From assembly GCF_001905735.1 (NCBI RefSeq), contig NZ_LISW01000007.1, positions 147,600-211,599 of the forward strand: a DNA stretch of 64,000 nucleotides, read 5' to 3'. The translations under genes were made by a program, and so were the position numbers. The notes beneath the pieces were generated by a model. That model did not search any database. It was given only the letters and a program-made list of their open reading frames with translations, and was not told the origin of the DNA. This DNA is from Streptomyces sp. CB01249. Lineage in GTDB: Bacteria > Actinomycetota > Actinomycetes > Streptomycetales > Streptomycetaceae. Below, one piece after another: positions 1-10,723 of this stretch. Each line of letters begins with the position of its first letter. The stretch's first letter is position 1.

Positions 1-83
1 GGGGTCTGCGGCTGACGCGGACGGCCTGGGGCACCGGGATCGCGGGCGGGGTGCTGCTGGTGGCGGCGTTCATCGCGCTGTGA
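1..83 (+). CDS. C-terminal end of a membrane protein (cut by window edge)
   Basis: Only the last 26 codons are inside the window, read in the frame that starts at base 3 and stops with TGA at 81-83. The visible residues end in a hydrophobic stretch (GGVLLVAAFIAL) that looks like a terminal membrane helix with almost no cytoplasmic tail. The gene converges on ppc, and a perfect hairpin lies between the two stop codons. The family cannot be identified from this fragment. Confidence 0.55.
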   Translation, partial: GLRLTRTAWGTGIAGGVLLVAAFIAL

Positions 84-112
84 GATCGCGTGGTGGGCGG
101 CCGCCGGACGTG

Positions 113-149
113 CGACGGGGCGCGGGGAGGAGATCCCCGCGCCCCGTCG
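113..149. terminator. Bidirectional hairpin terminator between convergent genes
   Basis: A perfect 15-bp inverted repeat (113-127 with 135-149) encloses a 7-nt loop, AGGAGAT. It lies between the stop of the membrane protein and the stop of ppc, so it can end transcripts from both sides. There is no U-tract, as is usual for Streptomyces terminators. Confidence 0.85.
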
Positions 150-164
150 TCGTGCGGTGCCGGG

Positions 165-2894
<2,730 letters not shown>

Positions 2895-3154
2895 AGTGTG
2901 CGGCTCCTTGCAGTGGTGGTGCACGGGACCCGGGACCGCGGTCGGCGGATGCCGACGCCACCCCGGAAAGCAGGGTGCGGACCGCGCTGTCCGACCTCTC
3001 CAGGATAGGTGTCCGTGCTTTCGGTGCTGTTCGCGCCCCGGACGGGCCTCCGTGTCGGGTGGCGGTCCGGCCGGGGTACGCGGTGTGTGTCTACCCGGTA
3101 TTCGCGCGTCTGTGCGCGGTGTTTCGCCCTCTCGTGGGCGGGCCTTCGCGCTGC
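2895..3154. other. Divergent intergenic region ppc / desaturase
   Basis: About 330 bp separates the ppc start (2894) from the desaturase start (3229). It should hold both promoters, but I find no convincing -35/-10 pair for ppc and no small gene. The right part contains the desaturase promoter and operator candidates listed separately. Confidence 0.4.
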
Positions 3155-3190
3155 CATACTTACGAGGCCGTAGGTTACGGGTGCGTAACC
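3155..3190 (+). promoter_or_regulatory. Probable desaturase promoter -10 and TetR-type operator
   Basis: CATACT at 3155-3160 is a plausible -10. Downstream, 3173-3190 reads GGTTACGGGTGCGTAACC, a palindrome with 7-bp arms (GGTTACG/CGTAACC) around GGTG. Its position, 39 bp before the desaturase start and inside the presumed 5' untranslated region, suits a repressor operator. The TetR gene directly downstream of the desaturase is the obvious candidate binder, but that link is inference. Confidence 0.5.
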
Positions 3191-3228
3191 CGGCTGTCCG
3201 TCCCGTTCTCACCCCCAGGGGACTCCCC

Positions 3229-4212
3229 ATGAAGACCAGCCCCGATGTGATCGAGGCCGCCGCCCCGGCGGCCGGTGATCCGGCTCCTCCCTCCGCCACG
3301 CTCGGCGGGGACAACAAGCGGTCGATCGAGCAGATCGCGCTCCTGCTGTTCATCGTCCTGCCGTTCGTGGCCCTGGTGGCGGCGGTGCCGCTGGCCTGGG
3401 GCCGCGGTGTGAGCTGGCTCGATCTGGGTCTGATGGTGGCGATGTACTTCATCGGCTGCCACGGCATCACGATCGGCTTCCACCGGTACTTCACGCACGG
3501 CTCGTTCAAGGCGAAGCGTCCGCTCCGTATCGCCTTGGCGGTGGCCGGTTCGCTGGCCGTCGAGGGTCCGCTGGTGCGCTGGGTGGCCGATCACCGCAAG
3601 CACCACCGGTTCTCGGACGCGGACGGCGACCCGCATTCGCCGTGGCGGTTCGGCGAGACGCTGCCGGCGCTGCTGAAGGGCCTGTGGTGGGCCCACATCG
3701 CGTGGATGTTCGACGAGGAGCAGACCCCGCAGCAGAAGTACGCGCCGGACCTGATCAAGGACCCGGCGATCCGCCGGATCTCGCGCCACTTCATGACCTT
3801 CACGATCATCTCGCTGGCGATTCCCCCGCTGGTCGGCGGGCTGGTGACGATGTCCTGGTGGGGCGCGGCGACGGCGTTCTTCTGGGGCTCGCTCGTACGG
3901 GTGGCGCTGCTGCACCACGTGACGTGGTCGATCAACTCGATCTGCCACGCGGTCGGCAAGCGCCCCTTCAAGTCCCGCGACAAGTCCGGCAACGTGTGGT
4001 GGCTGGCGGTCCTGTCCTGCGGCGAGTCCTGGCACAACCTGCACCACGCGGACCCGACGAGCGCCCGGCACGGCGTGATGCGCGGTCAGATCGATTCGAG
4101 CGCGCGTCTCATCCGCTGGTTCGAGCAGGCCGGCTGGGCGTACGACGTGCGCTGGCCGGACGAGGCCCGTATCGAGTCCCGGCGCAACCGCGCGGCGGCC
4201 GACGCGGCATGA
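3229..4212 (+). CDS. Membrane fatty-acid (acyl-CoA delta-9 type) desaturase
   Basis: Integral-membrane di-iron desaturase that would introduce a double bond into acyl-CoA or lipid-bound fatty acids to adjust membrane fluidity. The 327-aa protein shows the three histidine boxes of the stearoyl-CoA desaturase family: HRYFTH (85-90), HRKHH (122-126) and HNLHH (269-273). These are separated by hydrophobic segments around residues 35-70 and 195-225. The ATG at 3229 follows AGGGGA at about 8 nt. It is tightly coupled to the TetR gene, whose ATG overlaps this stop codon. An upstream palindrome suggests control by that regulator. Confidence 0.93.
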   Translation: MKTSPDVIEAAAPAAGDPAPPSATLGGDNKRSIEQIALLLFIVLPFVALVAAVPLAWGRGVSWLDLGLMVAMYFIGCHGITIGFHRYFTHGSFKAKRPLRIALAVAGSLAVEGPLVRWVADHRKHHRFSDADGDPHSPWRFGETLPALLKGLWWAHIAWMFDEEQTPQQKYAPDLIKDPAIRRISRHFMTFTIISLAIPPLVGGLVTMSWWGAATAFFWGSLVRVALLHHVTWSINSICHAVGKRPFKSRDKSGNVWWLAVLSCGESWHNLHHADPTSARHGVMRGQIDSSARLIRWFEQAGWAYDVRWPDEARIESRRNRAAADAA

Positions 4213-4895
4213 TGGACGATGTGGCGACCGACTCCAGCGCAGGCAGCGAGAACACCCGTGCACCTTCGTCCCGGCGGGCCCGCCGGGTGCGGATGACGGG
4301 GAAGGAACGCCGCGAGCAGTTGCTGGACATCGGTCGCACCTTGTTCGCCGACAAGGGCTTCGAGGGCACGTCGGTCGAGGAGATCGCGGCCCGCGCGGGG
4401 GTGTCGAAGCCGGTCGTCTACGAACACTTCGGCGGCAAGGAGGGGCTGTACGCGGTCGTGGTGGACCGGGAGATGCGCCAGCTGCTTGACATGGTGACGA
4501 GCGCCCTGACCGCGGGGCACCCCCGGGAGCTGCTGGAGCAGGCGGCGTTCGCGCTCCTGGACTACATCGAGACGTACACCGACGGCTTCCGCATCCTGGT
4601 CCGGGACTCGCCGGTCGCCCAGTCGACGGGCACCTTCGCCTCGCTGATCAGTGACATCGCGACCCAGGTCGAGGACATCCTCGGCCTGGAGTTCAAGGCC
4701 CGGGGCTTCGATCCGAAGCTGGCCCCGCTGTACGCGCAGGCGCTGGTGGGCATGGTGGCGCTGACCGGCCAGTGGTGGGTGAACGCACGCAAGCCGAAGA
4801 AGGCGGAGGTCGCGGCCCATCTGGTGAACCTGGCCTGGCACGGTCTGGAGAACCTGGAGTCGAAGCCGCGGCTGATAGGGCATCGCAAGAGCTGA
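4209..4895 (+). CDS. TetR-family transcriptional regulator
   Basis: A 228-aa protein with a typical TetR N-terminal helix-turn-helix: RREQLLDIGRTLFADKGFEG, then IAARAGVSKPVVYEHFGGKE around residues 55-80. The larger C-terminal ligand domain is less conserved. The start ATG (4209) overlaps the desaturase stop as ATGA, and a second in-frame ATG follows at 4212. Co-transcription with the desaturase suggests control of unsaturated fatty-acid synthesis in response to an acyl ligand. The palindrome at 3173-3190 is its likely operator. The ligand is unknown. Confidence 0.92.
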   Translation: MMDDVATDSSAGSENTRAPSSRRARRVRMTGKERREQLLDIGRTLFADKGFEGTSVEEIAARAGVSKPVVYEHFGGKEGLYAVVVDREMRQLLDMVTSALTAGHPRELLEQAAFALLDYIETYTDGFRILVRDSPVAQSTGTFASLISDIATQVEDILGLEFKARGFDPKLAPLYAQALVGMVALTGQWWVNARKPKKAEVAAHLVNLAWHGLENLESKPRLIGHRKS

Positions 4896-4948
4896 CGGCC
4901 GAAGCGATGTTGTTTCATCGGTAAACCACTTCAGTCCCGGCTGTCACA

Positions 4949-5056
4949 GTTGTAGAGTCTGTGAACATCCCGGGAATGCCTCACCCTGCGTGTGACGCAC
5001 TTGTGAAGGCCGTTCTCCCGGTTCCACCACGTACCCCTGGGGGGGCTTTGACTTCT
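4949..5056 (+). promoter_or_regulatory. Leader copy 1 of the FG-GAP gene pair
   Basis: This block is nearly identical to 6873-6981 in front of the second FG-GAP gene. It starts with TTGTAGAGTCTG, in which TAGAGT (4953-4958) is a possible -10. It then has a near-palindrome ACATCCCGGGAATG, and ends with a potential hairpin. In that hairpin GGTTCCAC (5020-5027) pairs with GTGGAACC (5057-5064). The loop contains a seven-G run and an in-frame TTG, and the 3' arm begins with the GTG I take as the start codon. This arrangement could mask translation initiation. Confidence 0.5.
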
Positions 5057-6817
5057 GTGGAACCCGGCCGTGCCATGCCCGCACGCTCGAAGCGTGCGCG
5101 GCGGCTCGCCGCCTGCACCGCACTCGTTCTCTCGGCCGGCATGCTGCTGGCCGCTCCGGCTTCGGCCGATGACACGGCGCCCGCGCCGCACCGCGCCACT
5201 CAGCCGCGTGTGCCCGCCGCCGACGCACAGCCCACGCTGACCCTGCCCGCGCCCACCGCGAAGAAGAAGTCGCGGGCGGCGGGCGCCGCAGGCGCGAAGG
5301 CGGCGGTCGTCCCCGCCGCCCCGCGTTTCGACGTCACCGGCGACGGCTACAGCGACATGCTGTACCGCGCGATCGACGGCAACCTGTACATCAGTCCGGC
5401 GGGCAACGCCGACAATTACGCGTACTACATCGGTGAGGACGACCTCAACGAGAAGTACAAGGACATCATCACGCCGGGCGACCTGAACCACGACGGCAGC
5501 CCCGAGATCCTCACGCTGACCGCGTCCGGCAAGCTCTCGCTCCGCTCGGGCCAGGACTCCACCGGGGCGTCCTACCCCTACTGGAGCGGCACCGGCTGGC
5601 AGCGGTACAACAAGGTCGTCTCGGCGGGTGACCTGAACGGCGACGGGACCGGGGACCTGCTCGCGCGTACGCCCTCCGGCGACATCTACCTGTACACCGG
5701 CACCGGCAACCTGGGCGGCGCGCCCTTCAAGGCCGGCGTCAAGGTGGGCTACGGCTGGGGCTCGTACGACCAGATCGTCGGCGCCAACGACGTCAACGGC
5801 GACGGGATCGGCGACATCTACGCCCGTACGCCCGCCGGTGACCTGTACTACTACGCGGGCACCGGGAACGCCTCGGCGCCGTACAAGGCGCGCGTCAAGG
5901 TCGGTTACGGCTGGGACATCTACAACCAGATCATCCCGGTCGACGACGGCACCGGCGACGGCCTCGGTGACCTGCTGGCGCGTACGCCGAGCGGCGCGCT
6001 GTACTTGTACGAGTCCACCGGCACCGGCACCTTCCTCAAGCGGAGGGGAGGCGGCTCCGGCTGGAACGCCGTCGGCCTCTTCGCGGGCGGGGGCGGCAAC
6101 CCCGACTTCGGCAAGAACGAGCTGATGGCCCGTACCAAGGGCGGCACGCTCTACTGGTACTACGCCAAGAACAACGGCAAGCTCAGCGCCCGCATCCAGG
6201 CGAGCGACAGCGGCGGCTGGGCGGGGGCGACCATCAACTTCCCGTCGTCGCTCGACAACGACGGCATGGCCGACCTGATGGAGACGTACAACGGCACGCT
6301 GTACAACGAGGGTTCGGACCTCGGCGGTGGCTGGAGCGGCTACACCGCCCTCGTCGGCCCCGGCGACCTGAGCGGCGACGGCAAGGGCGACCTCCTCGGC
6401 CGCACCAAGGCCGGCGACCTGTACCTGTTCAAGGGCAACGGGCTCGGCACCAAGCTCGCGTCCAGGATCAAGGTCGGCTACGGCTTCAACACGTACAACA
6501 AGATCGTCGGCGCCGGAGACCTCAGCGGCGACGGCATCGCGGACGTCGTGGCGCGCGACACCAAGGGCAACCTGTACCTGTACAAGGGCACGGGCAGCGC
6601 CACCAAGCCGCTCAAGGCCCGCGTCAAGCTCGGCTACGGCTACAACACGTACAAGCAGTTCGCGGCCCCGGGCGACCTGGACGGCGACGGCAAGGCCGAC
6701 CTGGTCGGCGTCGACGGCAAGGGCGACGTGTACCGCTACTCGTCCACCGGCACCGGCAAGATCAACAAGCGCGTCAAGATCGGCTACGGCTGGGACATCT
6801 ACAACGGCCTCTACTAG
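5057..6817 (+). CDS. Secreted FG-GAP/VCBS-repeat protein, copy 1
   Basis: Exported 586-aa protein built of about nine calcium-loop repeats of the form D-x-[NDST]-G-D-G-x-x-D (for example DLNGDGTGDL, DVNGDGIGDI, DLDGDGKADL). These are separated by beta-strand segments such as KVGYGWDIYNQI, giving an integrin-like beta-propeller. The signal peptide has Arg/Lys-rich SKRARR, a hydrophobic core ALVLSAGMLLA and a cleavage site near APASADD. Function is unknown; surface binding or adhesion is a guess. GTG 5057 is preferred because it gives both tandem copies the same length. TTG 5048 and ATG 5075 are alternatives, but the ATG is absent from copy 2. Confidence 0.85.
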   Translation: MEPGRAMPARSKRARRLAACTALVLSAGMLLAAPASADDTAPAPHRATQPRVPAADAQPTLTLPAPTAKKKSRAAGAAGAKAAVVPAAPRFDVTGDGYSDMLYRAIDGNLYISPAGNADNYAYYIGEDDLNEKYKDIITPGDLNHDGSPEILTLTASGKLSLRSGQDSTGASYPYWSGTGWQRYNKVVSAGDLNGDGTGDLLARTPSGDIYLYTGTGNLGGAPFKAGVKVGYGWGSYDQIVGANDVNGDGIGDIYARTPAGDLYYYAGTGNASAPYKARVKVGYGWDIYNQIIPVDDGTGDGLGDLLARTPSGALYLYESTGTGTFLKRRGGGSGWNAVGLFAGGGGNPDFGKNELMARTKGGTLYWYYAKNNGKLSARIQASDSGGWAGATINFPSSLDNDGMADLMETYNGTLYNEGSDLGGGWSGYTALVGPGDLSGDGKGDLLGRTKAGDLYLFKGNGLGTKLASRIKVGYGFNTYNKIVGAGDLSGDGIADVVARDTKGNLYLYKGTGSATKPLKARVKLGYGYNTYKQFAAPGDLDGDGKADLVGVDGKGDVYRYSSTGTGKINKRVKIGYGWDIYNGLY

Positions 6818-6840
6818 GCCCGCGTGACCGCTTCACCATG

Positions 6841-6874
6841 ACGCCCCGTTCCCGCCCGCGCGGGGGCGGGGCGT
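6841..6874 (+). terminator. Terminator after FG-GAP copy 1
   Basis: ACGCCCCG (6841-6848) pairs with CGGGGCGT (6867-6874), and the CCGCGCGG core can extend the structure. It lies 23 bp after the stop and abuts the second leader block, so the two paralogs are probably separate transcription units. Confidence 0.75.
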
Positions 6875-6981
6875 TGTAGAGTCTGGGCACATCCCGGGAA
6901 TGCTTCACCTTGCACGTACCGTGCCCGTGAAGGCGTTTCTCCCGGTTCCACCACGTGACCCCTGGGGGGGCTTTGACTTCT
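6873..6981 (+). promoter_or_regulatory. Leader copy 2 of the FG-GAP gene pair
   Basis: A near-identical copy of 4949-5056, beginning with TTGTAGAGTCTG directly at the upstream terminator. It has the same near-palindromic ACATCCCGGGAATG, TCTCCCGGTTCCACCACGT, a seven-G run at 6964-6970 and GTGGAACC at the presumed start. One extra base (GTGACCCC instead of GTACCCC) opens an additional GTG start at 6955 that copy 1 lacks. Confidence 0.5.
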
Positions 6982-8742
6982 GTGGAACCCGGCCGTTTCG
7001 CCGCGCGCTCGAAGCGCGCGAGCCGGATAGCGGCCTGCACCGCACTCGTCCTCTCCGCCGGCATGCTGCTGGCGGCCCCGGCCTCGGCCGATGACTCGGC
7101 GCCCGCCCCGAGCGGCGCCACCGCGCAGTACACCCCCGAGCTCGGCGGCCGGCCGACGCTCAGCCTGCCGAAGCGCACGGCGAAGAAGAAGTCCGGCGCC
7201 TCGAACGCGGCGGGCAAGCAGTCCCCGTCCGCCGTCGTCCCGGCCAAGCCGCGCGGCGACCTGGACGGCGACGGCGCCGGCGACATGCTGTACCGGGGCC
7301 TGGACGGCAACACGTACGCCGTGACGGCCTCCGCGGACTCGCACCCGTACGTGATCAACAGCGACGACCAGTTCGAGACGCCCAAGGACATCGTCACGCC
7401 GGGCGACCTCGACGGCGACGGCATGGCCGAGGTCCTGACGCTGTCGGCGTCGGGCACGCTGTCGCTCTACCGGAGCGGGGGCGCGGACGGCACCGGCTAC
7501 GTCACCTGGTCGGGCAACGGCTGGCAGAAGTACAACAAGGTCTCCGCCCCCGGCGACCTGGACGGCGACGGCCGCGGCGACCTGCTCGCGCGAACGCCCT
7601 CCGGCGACATCTACGTCTACATCTCCACCGGCAACGTGGACAGCGCGCCCTTCAAGGCCGGTGTCAAGGTGGGCTACGGCTGGAACGTCTACGACCAGAT
7701 CGTGGGCGCCAACGACGTCAACGGCGACGGCCTGGGCGACATCATCGCCCGTACGCCGGCGGGTGACGTCTACTTCTACGCCGGCACCGGCGACGCGGCG
7801 AACCCGTTCAAGGCGCGCGTCAAGATCGGCTACGGCTGGGACATCTACAACCAGCTGATCAGCTTCGACGACCTCGACGGCGACGGCCTGGGCGACATCG
7901 TCGCCCGCAAGCCGGGCGGCGCGCTGTACACGTACCTCGCCAACGGTGACGGCACCTTCAAGGCGCGCATCGAGGGCGGCACGGGCTGGAACGCGGCGGC
8001 GCTCTTCGCCGGCGCGGGCGGCAACCCGGCCTGGGGCAAGCAGGAGCTGGAGGCGCGTACCAAGGGCGGCAGCCTGTACTGGTACCAGAGCCGGAACAAC
8101 CAGAACTTCTTCCCGCGTCAGCTGGACAGCTCGGACACCGGCTGGAACCAGGTGAGCCTGTCGCTGGCGTCCTCGCTGGACAACGACGGCTGGGGCGAGC
8201 TCCTCCAGGTCTACAACGGCACCCTCTGGGTCGGCGCCGAGGAGATCGGCTCCGGCTGGCAGGTCTACAACAGCCTGACCGGTCCGGGCGACCTGAGCGG
8301 TGACGGCAAGGGCGACGTGCTGGCCCGCGACACCAAGGGCGACCTGTACCTGTACAAGGGCAACGGGCTCGGTACGAAGTTCGCGACCAAGGTCAAGGTC
8401 GGCTACGGCTACAACACGTACAACAAGATCGTCGGCGCCGGTGACCTCAGCGGCGACGGCATCGCGGACGTCGTGGCCCGCGCGACGGACGGCACGCTCT
8501 ACCTCTACAAGGGCACCGGCGACGCCGCCAAGCCGCTCTCGGCCCGTTCCAAGATCGGCACCGGCTACAACATCTACAAGCAGTTCGCCGCCCCCGGCGA
8601 CCTCGACGGCGACGGCAAGGCCGACCTCGTGGGCGTCGACGCCAAGGGCGACGTGTACCGCTACTCGTCCACCGGCACCGGCACGATCGCCAAGCGCGTC
8701 AAGATCGGCTACGGCTGGGACATCTACAACGGCCTGTACTAG
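6982..8742 (+). CDS. Secreted FG-GAP/VCBS-repeat protein, copy 2
   Basis: Paralog of the preceding gene with the same 586-aa length, signal peptide (ending LAAPASADD) and repeat layout. Repeats include DLDGDGAGDM, DLDGDGMAEV, DVNGDGLGDI, DLSGDGKGDV and DLDGDGKADL. The last 150 residues are nearly identical to copy 1, and both end DIYNGLY. The middle has diverged more (for example QSRNNQNFFPRQ). Upstream in-frame starts exist at TTG 6973 and GTG 6955. I chose GTG 6982 because it is conserved in both copies and lies 11 nt after the G-run. The pair arose by tandem duplication that included the leader. Confidence 0.85.
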   Translation: MEPGRFAARSKRASRIAACTALVLSAGMLLAAPASADDSAPAPSGATAQYTPELGGRPTLSLPKRTAKKKSGASNAAGKQSPSAVVPAKPRGDLDGDGAGDMLYRGLDGNTYAVTASADSHPYVINSDDQFETPKDIVTPGDLDGDGMAEVLTLSASGTLSLYRSGGADGTGYVTWSGNGWQKYNKVSAPGDLDGDGRGDLLARTPSGDIYVYISTGNVDSAPFKAGVKVGYGWNVYDQIVGANDVNGDGLGDIIARTPAGDVYFYAGTGDAANPFKARVKIGYGWDIYNQLISFDDLDGDGLGDIVARKPGGALYTYLANGDGTFKARIEGGTGWNAAALFAGAGGNPAWGKQELEARTKGGSLYWYQSRNNQNFFPRQLDSSDTGWNQVSLSLASSLDNDGWGELLQVYNGTLWVGAEEIGSGWQVYNSLTGPGDLSGDGKGDVLARDTKGDLYLYKGNGLGTKFATKVKVGYGYNTYNKIVGAGDLSGDGIADVVARATDGTLYLYKGTGDAAKPLSARSKIGTGYNIYKQFAAPGDLDGDGKADLVGVDAKGDVYRYSSTGTGTIAKRVKIGYGWDIYNGLY

Positions 8743-8769
8743 GCCGCCCGCGTAACCGTGTGACCCACG

Positions 8770-8803
8770 GCGCCCCGTTCCCGCAGTCGCGGGGGCGGGG
8801 CGC
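8770..8803. terminator. Bidirectional terminator, FG-GAP copy 2 / VOC gene
   Basis: GCGCCCCG (8770-8777) pairs with CGGGGCGC (8796-8803), with an inner CGC/GCG pairing. It lies between converging stop codons at 8742 and 8813. It resembles the hairpin at 6841-6874, as expected if the whole unit was duplicated. Confidence 0.75.
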
Positions 8804-8812
8804 TGCCGTGTC

Positions 8813-9178
8813 TCAGCCCGTGACCGGCTCCAGGAACTCCAGCCGGTTGCCGACCGGGTCGTGGCTGTAGAAGCGGCGGTGGCCCGGCAGGTTGTCGTCC
8901 CAGACCACCTCGGCGCCGCGCTCGGCCAGCCGGGCCGCGTACGCCTCGATGTCCGTGACGCGCAGGCCCGGGTGGGCCTTGCGGGCCGGGCGGAAGTCCG
9001 CCTCGATGCCCAGGTGCAGCTGGACCGGACCGGCGGCGAACCAGCAGCCGCCCCGGGCCGCGAGCACGGGCGGCTTCGGGATCTCCGTCATGCCGAGGAC
9101 GTCCGTGTAGTACGCGCGCAGGGCCTCCTCGCTGCCCTCCGGGGCGGCGAGCTGGACGTGGTCGAGCGAGGCGATCAT
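8813..9178 (-). CDS. VOC (glyoxalase/bleomycin-resistance fold) protein
   Basis: A 121-aa single VOC-fold protein. It opens MIASLDHVQLAAPEG, the first metal-ligand-type strand with His, has ADVLGMTEIPKP-like strand spacing (seen as YTDVLGMTEIPKP), and ends FYSHDPVGNRLEFLEP, the usual last strand with the Glu ligand. The fold covers dioxygenases, lyases and resistance proteins, so the substrate cannot be assigned. The ATG overlaps the stop of the upstream methyltransferase as ATGA, so the two are translationally coupled and share the divergent promoter near 10000. Confidence 0.85.
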   Translation of the reverse strand: MIASLDHVQLAAPEGSEEALRAYYTDVLGMTEIPKPPVLAARGGCWFAAGPVQLHLGIEADFRPARKAHPGLRVTDIEAYAARLAERGAEVVWDDNLPGHRRFYSHDPVGNRLEFLEPVTG

Positions 9179-9975
9179 CGGTTCTCCTTGTGGGCGACGG
9201 CGAAGATGCGGCGGAACGGGAAGACCGTGCCGTGCGGGCCCTTCGGGTAGGCCGTGCGCAGGAGGTCGCGGTACTCGGCGAGGAAGGCGCCTCGGGCCTC
9301 CTCGTCCTCGGCGAGGGCGGTGAGGACGGGGCGCAGCCCGGTGCCCTTGACCCAGTCGAGGACGGCGTCGTCGCCCGGGAGCAGGTGGAGGTAGGTGGTC
9401 TCCCAGACGTCGGCGGTGGTGCCGGGGCCGGTCAGCGCGTCCAGGTAGGCGGCGGGGCTCAGCACGGCGTCCGCGTGGCGCAGCAGGCCGCCGAGGCGGG
9501 GGCGCCAGCGCGGGGACTCGGCGAGTTCGCGCATCAGGACGTGCGAGGGCTGGTCGAAGTTGCCGGGGACCTGGAAGGCGAGGGTGCCGCCGGGGAGCAG
9601 GGCGTCCAGCCAGAGCGGCAGGCGTCCGGCGTGGCCGGGGACCCATTGGAGCAGCGCGTTGGAGACGATCAGGCCGTACGGCTCCGGGGGCGTCCAGGTG
9701 GCCGCGTCGGCCTCGGCGAAGTCCAGCAGGTCCGTGGCGTGGGCGCGGGCCCGTTCCAGCATCTGCGGGGAGTTGTCGTAGCCGGTGATCCGGGCGTGCG
9801 GCCAGCGCCCGGCGAGCAGGGCGGTGACGTTGCCGGCGCCGCAGCCGAGGTCGGCGATGCGGGGCGCGGGGGTGCCGGGCGGGTCGGGGATGCGGGCCAG
9901 GAGGTCGTGGAAGGGGCGGGTGCGGTGGTCCGCGTGGCGCAGGTACTGCTGCGGATCCCAGAGGGGTGCGGTCAT
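9175..9975 (-). CDS. tam: Trans-aconitate 2-methyltransferase
   Basis: SAM-dependent methyltransferase of 266 aa that methylates trans-aconitate, a by-product that inhibits aconitase. It matches the E. coli Tam pattern as I remember it: W-P-Q-Y-L-x-H at the N-terminus, the SAM motif ADLGCGAGNVTALLA, ARITGYDNSPQML, SNALLQWVPGH, VPGNFDQPSHVLMRELA and the C-terminal DWVKGTGLRP and YPKGPHGTVFPFRRIF. The ATG at 9973-9975 begins M-T-A-P-L-W-D-P. It is co-transcribed with the VOC gene and divergent from marR, whose product may control both. Confidence 0.93.
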   Translation of the reverse strand: MTAPLWDPQQYLRHADHRTRPFHDLLARIPDPPGTPAPRIADLGCGAGNVTALLAGRWPHARITGYDNSPQMLERARAHATDLLDFAEADAATWTPPEPYGLIVSNALLQWVPGHAGRLPLWLDALLPGGTLAFQVPGNFDQPSHVLMRELAESPRWRPRLGGLLRHADAVLSPAAYLDALTGPGTTADVWETTYLHLLPGDDAVLDWVKGTGLRPVLTALAEDEEARGAFLAEYRDLLRTAYPKGPHGTVFPFRRIFAVAHKENR

Positions 9976-9999
9976 GGGTTCCAGGATCGATCCGAAGTA

Positions 10000-10027
10000 T
10001 CTTGATGTCAAGACACTCGAATTCAAG
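10000..10027. promoter_or_regulatory. Tandem dyad operators between tam and marR
   Basis: Two palindromes lie side by side in the 88-bp divergent spacer: TCTTGATGTCAAGA (10000-10013, perfect 6-bp arms) and CTCGAATTCAAG (10016-10027, one mismatch). Their centres are 15 bp apart. Such repeated dyads are typical of MarR self-regulation. A likely marR -10 (TACACT, 10050-10055) lies only 8 bp before the ATG. Confidence 0.6.
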
Positions 10028-10063
10028 AGACTTCATGTCGACAGACCATCTACACTGATCCAC

Positions 10064-10561
10064 ATGGAGGACGAGGTCGACCGTCTGGTCGCTGCATGGC
10101 GCCGCGAGCGCCCCGACCTCGACGTGGAACCGCTCGAGGTCCTCAGCCGCGTCTCCCGCCTGGCCCGGCACCTCGACCGGGCCCGCCGCATCGCCTTCGC
10201 CGAGCACCAGCTCGAACCGTGGGAGTTCGACGTCCTCACGTCGCTGCGCCGGGCCGGTGCCCCGTATCAGCTCTCCCCCGGCCAGCTGCTCACCCAGACC
10301 CTGGTCACCTCGGGCACGATGACCAACCGCATCGACCGCCTCACCAAGAAGAACCTGGTCGAGCGGCTGCCCGACCCCAGCGACCGGCGCGGCGTCCTGG
10401 TCCGGCTCACCGCCGAGGGCCGCGACAAGGCCGACCAGTCCCTGGCGGGCCTCCTCGCCCAGGAGCGCGCCATCCTCGGCGAGCTCTCCCGCCAGCAGCG
10501 CGCCGAACTGGCCGGGCTGCTACGCCAGTTGACCGCCCCGTTCGACAACATCCCCGGGTAG
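10064..10561 (+). CDS. MarR-family transcriptional regulator
   Basis: A 165-aa winged-helix protein. LLTQTLVTSGTMTNRIDRL is the recognition region, and the wing is LVERLPDPSDRRGVLVRLT, both classic MarR. The helix before it (LEPWEFDVLTSLRRAG) is also typical. No Shine-Dalgarno sequence precedes the ATG at 10064, and the -10 candidate is 8 bp away, so the mRNA may be leaderless. It diverges from tam and the VOC gene over tandem dyads. The last base of the TAG stop codon is the first base of a 163-bp palindromic element. The ligand is unknown. Confidence 0.93.
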   Translation: MEDEVDRLVAAWRRERPDLDVEPLEVLSRVSRLARHLDRARRIAFAEHQLEPWEFDVLTSLRRAGAPYQLSPGQLLTQTLVTSGTMTNRIDRLTKKNLVERLPDPSDRRGVLVRLTAEGRDKADQSLAGLLAQERAILGELSRQQRAELAGLLRQLTAPFDNIPG

Positions 10562-10723
10562 GGCCTGTCCGGCGGATCAGGGTCGGGTAGGGCGCGGCGT
10601 CTGGTGCGGTGCATCGCAAGGCGCCGGAGCGGCCTAATAGCGGAGCTATTCGGGCGTTTCGGCAACGCGGCGAGGTGCCGTGCCAGGCGTCGCGACCCCG
10701 GCCATGATCCGCCGGACAGGCCC
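10561..10723. repeat. 163-bp palindromic MITE-like element
   Basis: Perfect 19-bp terminal inverted repeats, GGGCCTGTCCGGCGGATCA at 10561-10579 and its complement at 10705-10723, enclose an interior that is itself an imperfect palindrome centred near CGGAGCT (10641-10647). No transposase is encoded. I recall this terminal sequence as common in Streptomyces genomes, consistent with a small mobile or REP-like element. It fills the gap between two convergent genes and supplies the last base of the marR stop codon and the last 25 codons plus stop of the luxR gene. It could also act as a terminator. Confidence 0.8.

Noticed and set aside
4949-5056. Known riboswitch (for example the cyclic di-AMP class) in the FG-GAP leader
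   Set aside because: I could not fit any riboswitch consensus I know. Only a simple hairpin around the start is supported.
10561-10723. Insertion sequence
   Set aside because: The element is 163 bp, has no transposase frame, and no clear target duplication is seen. At most it is non-autonomous.
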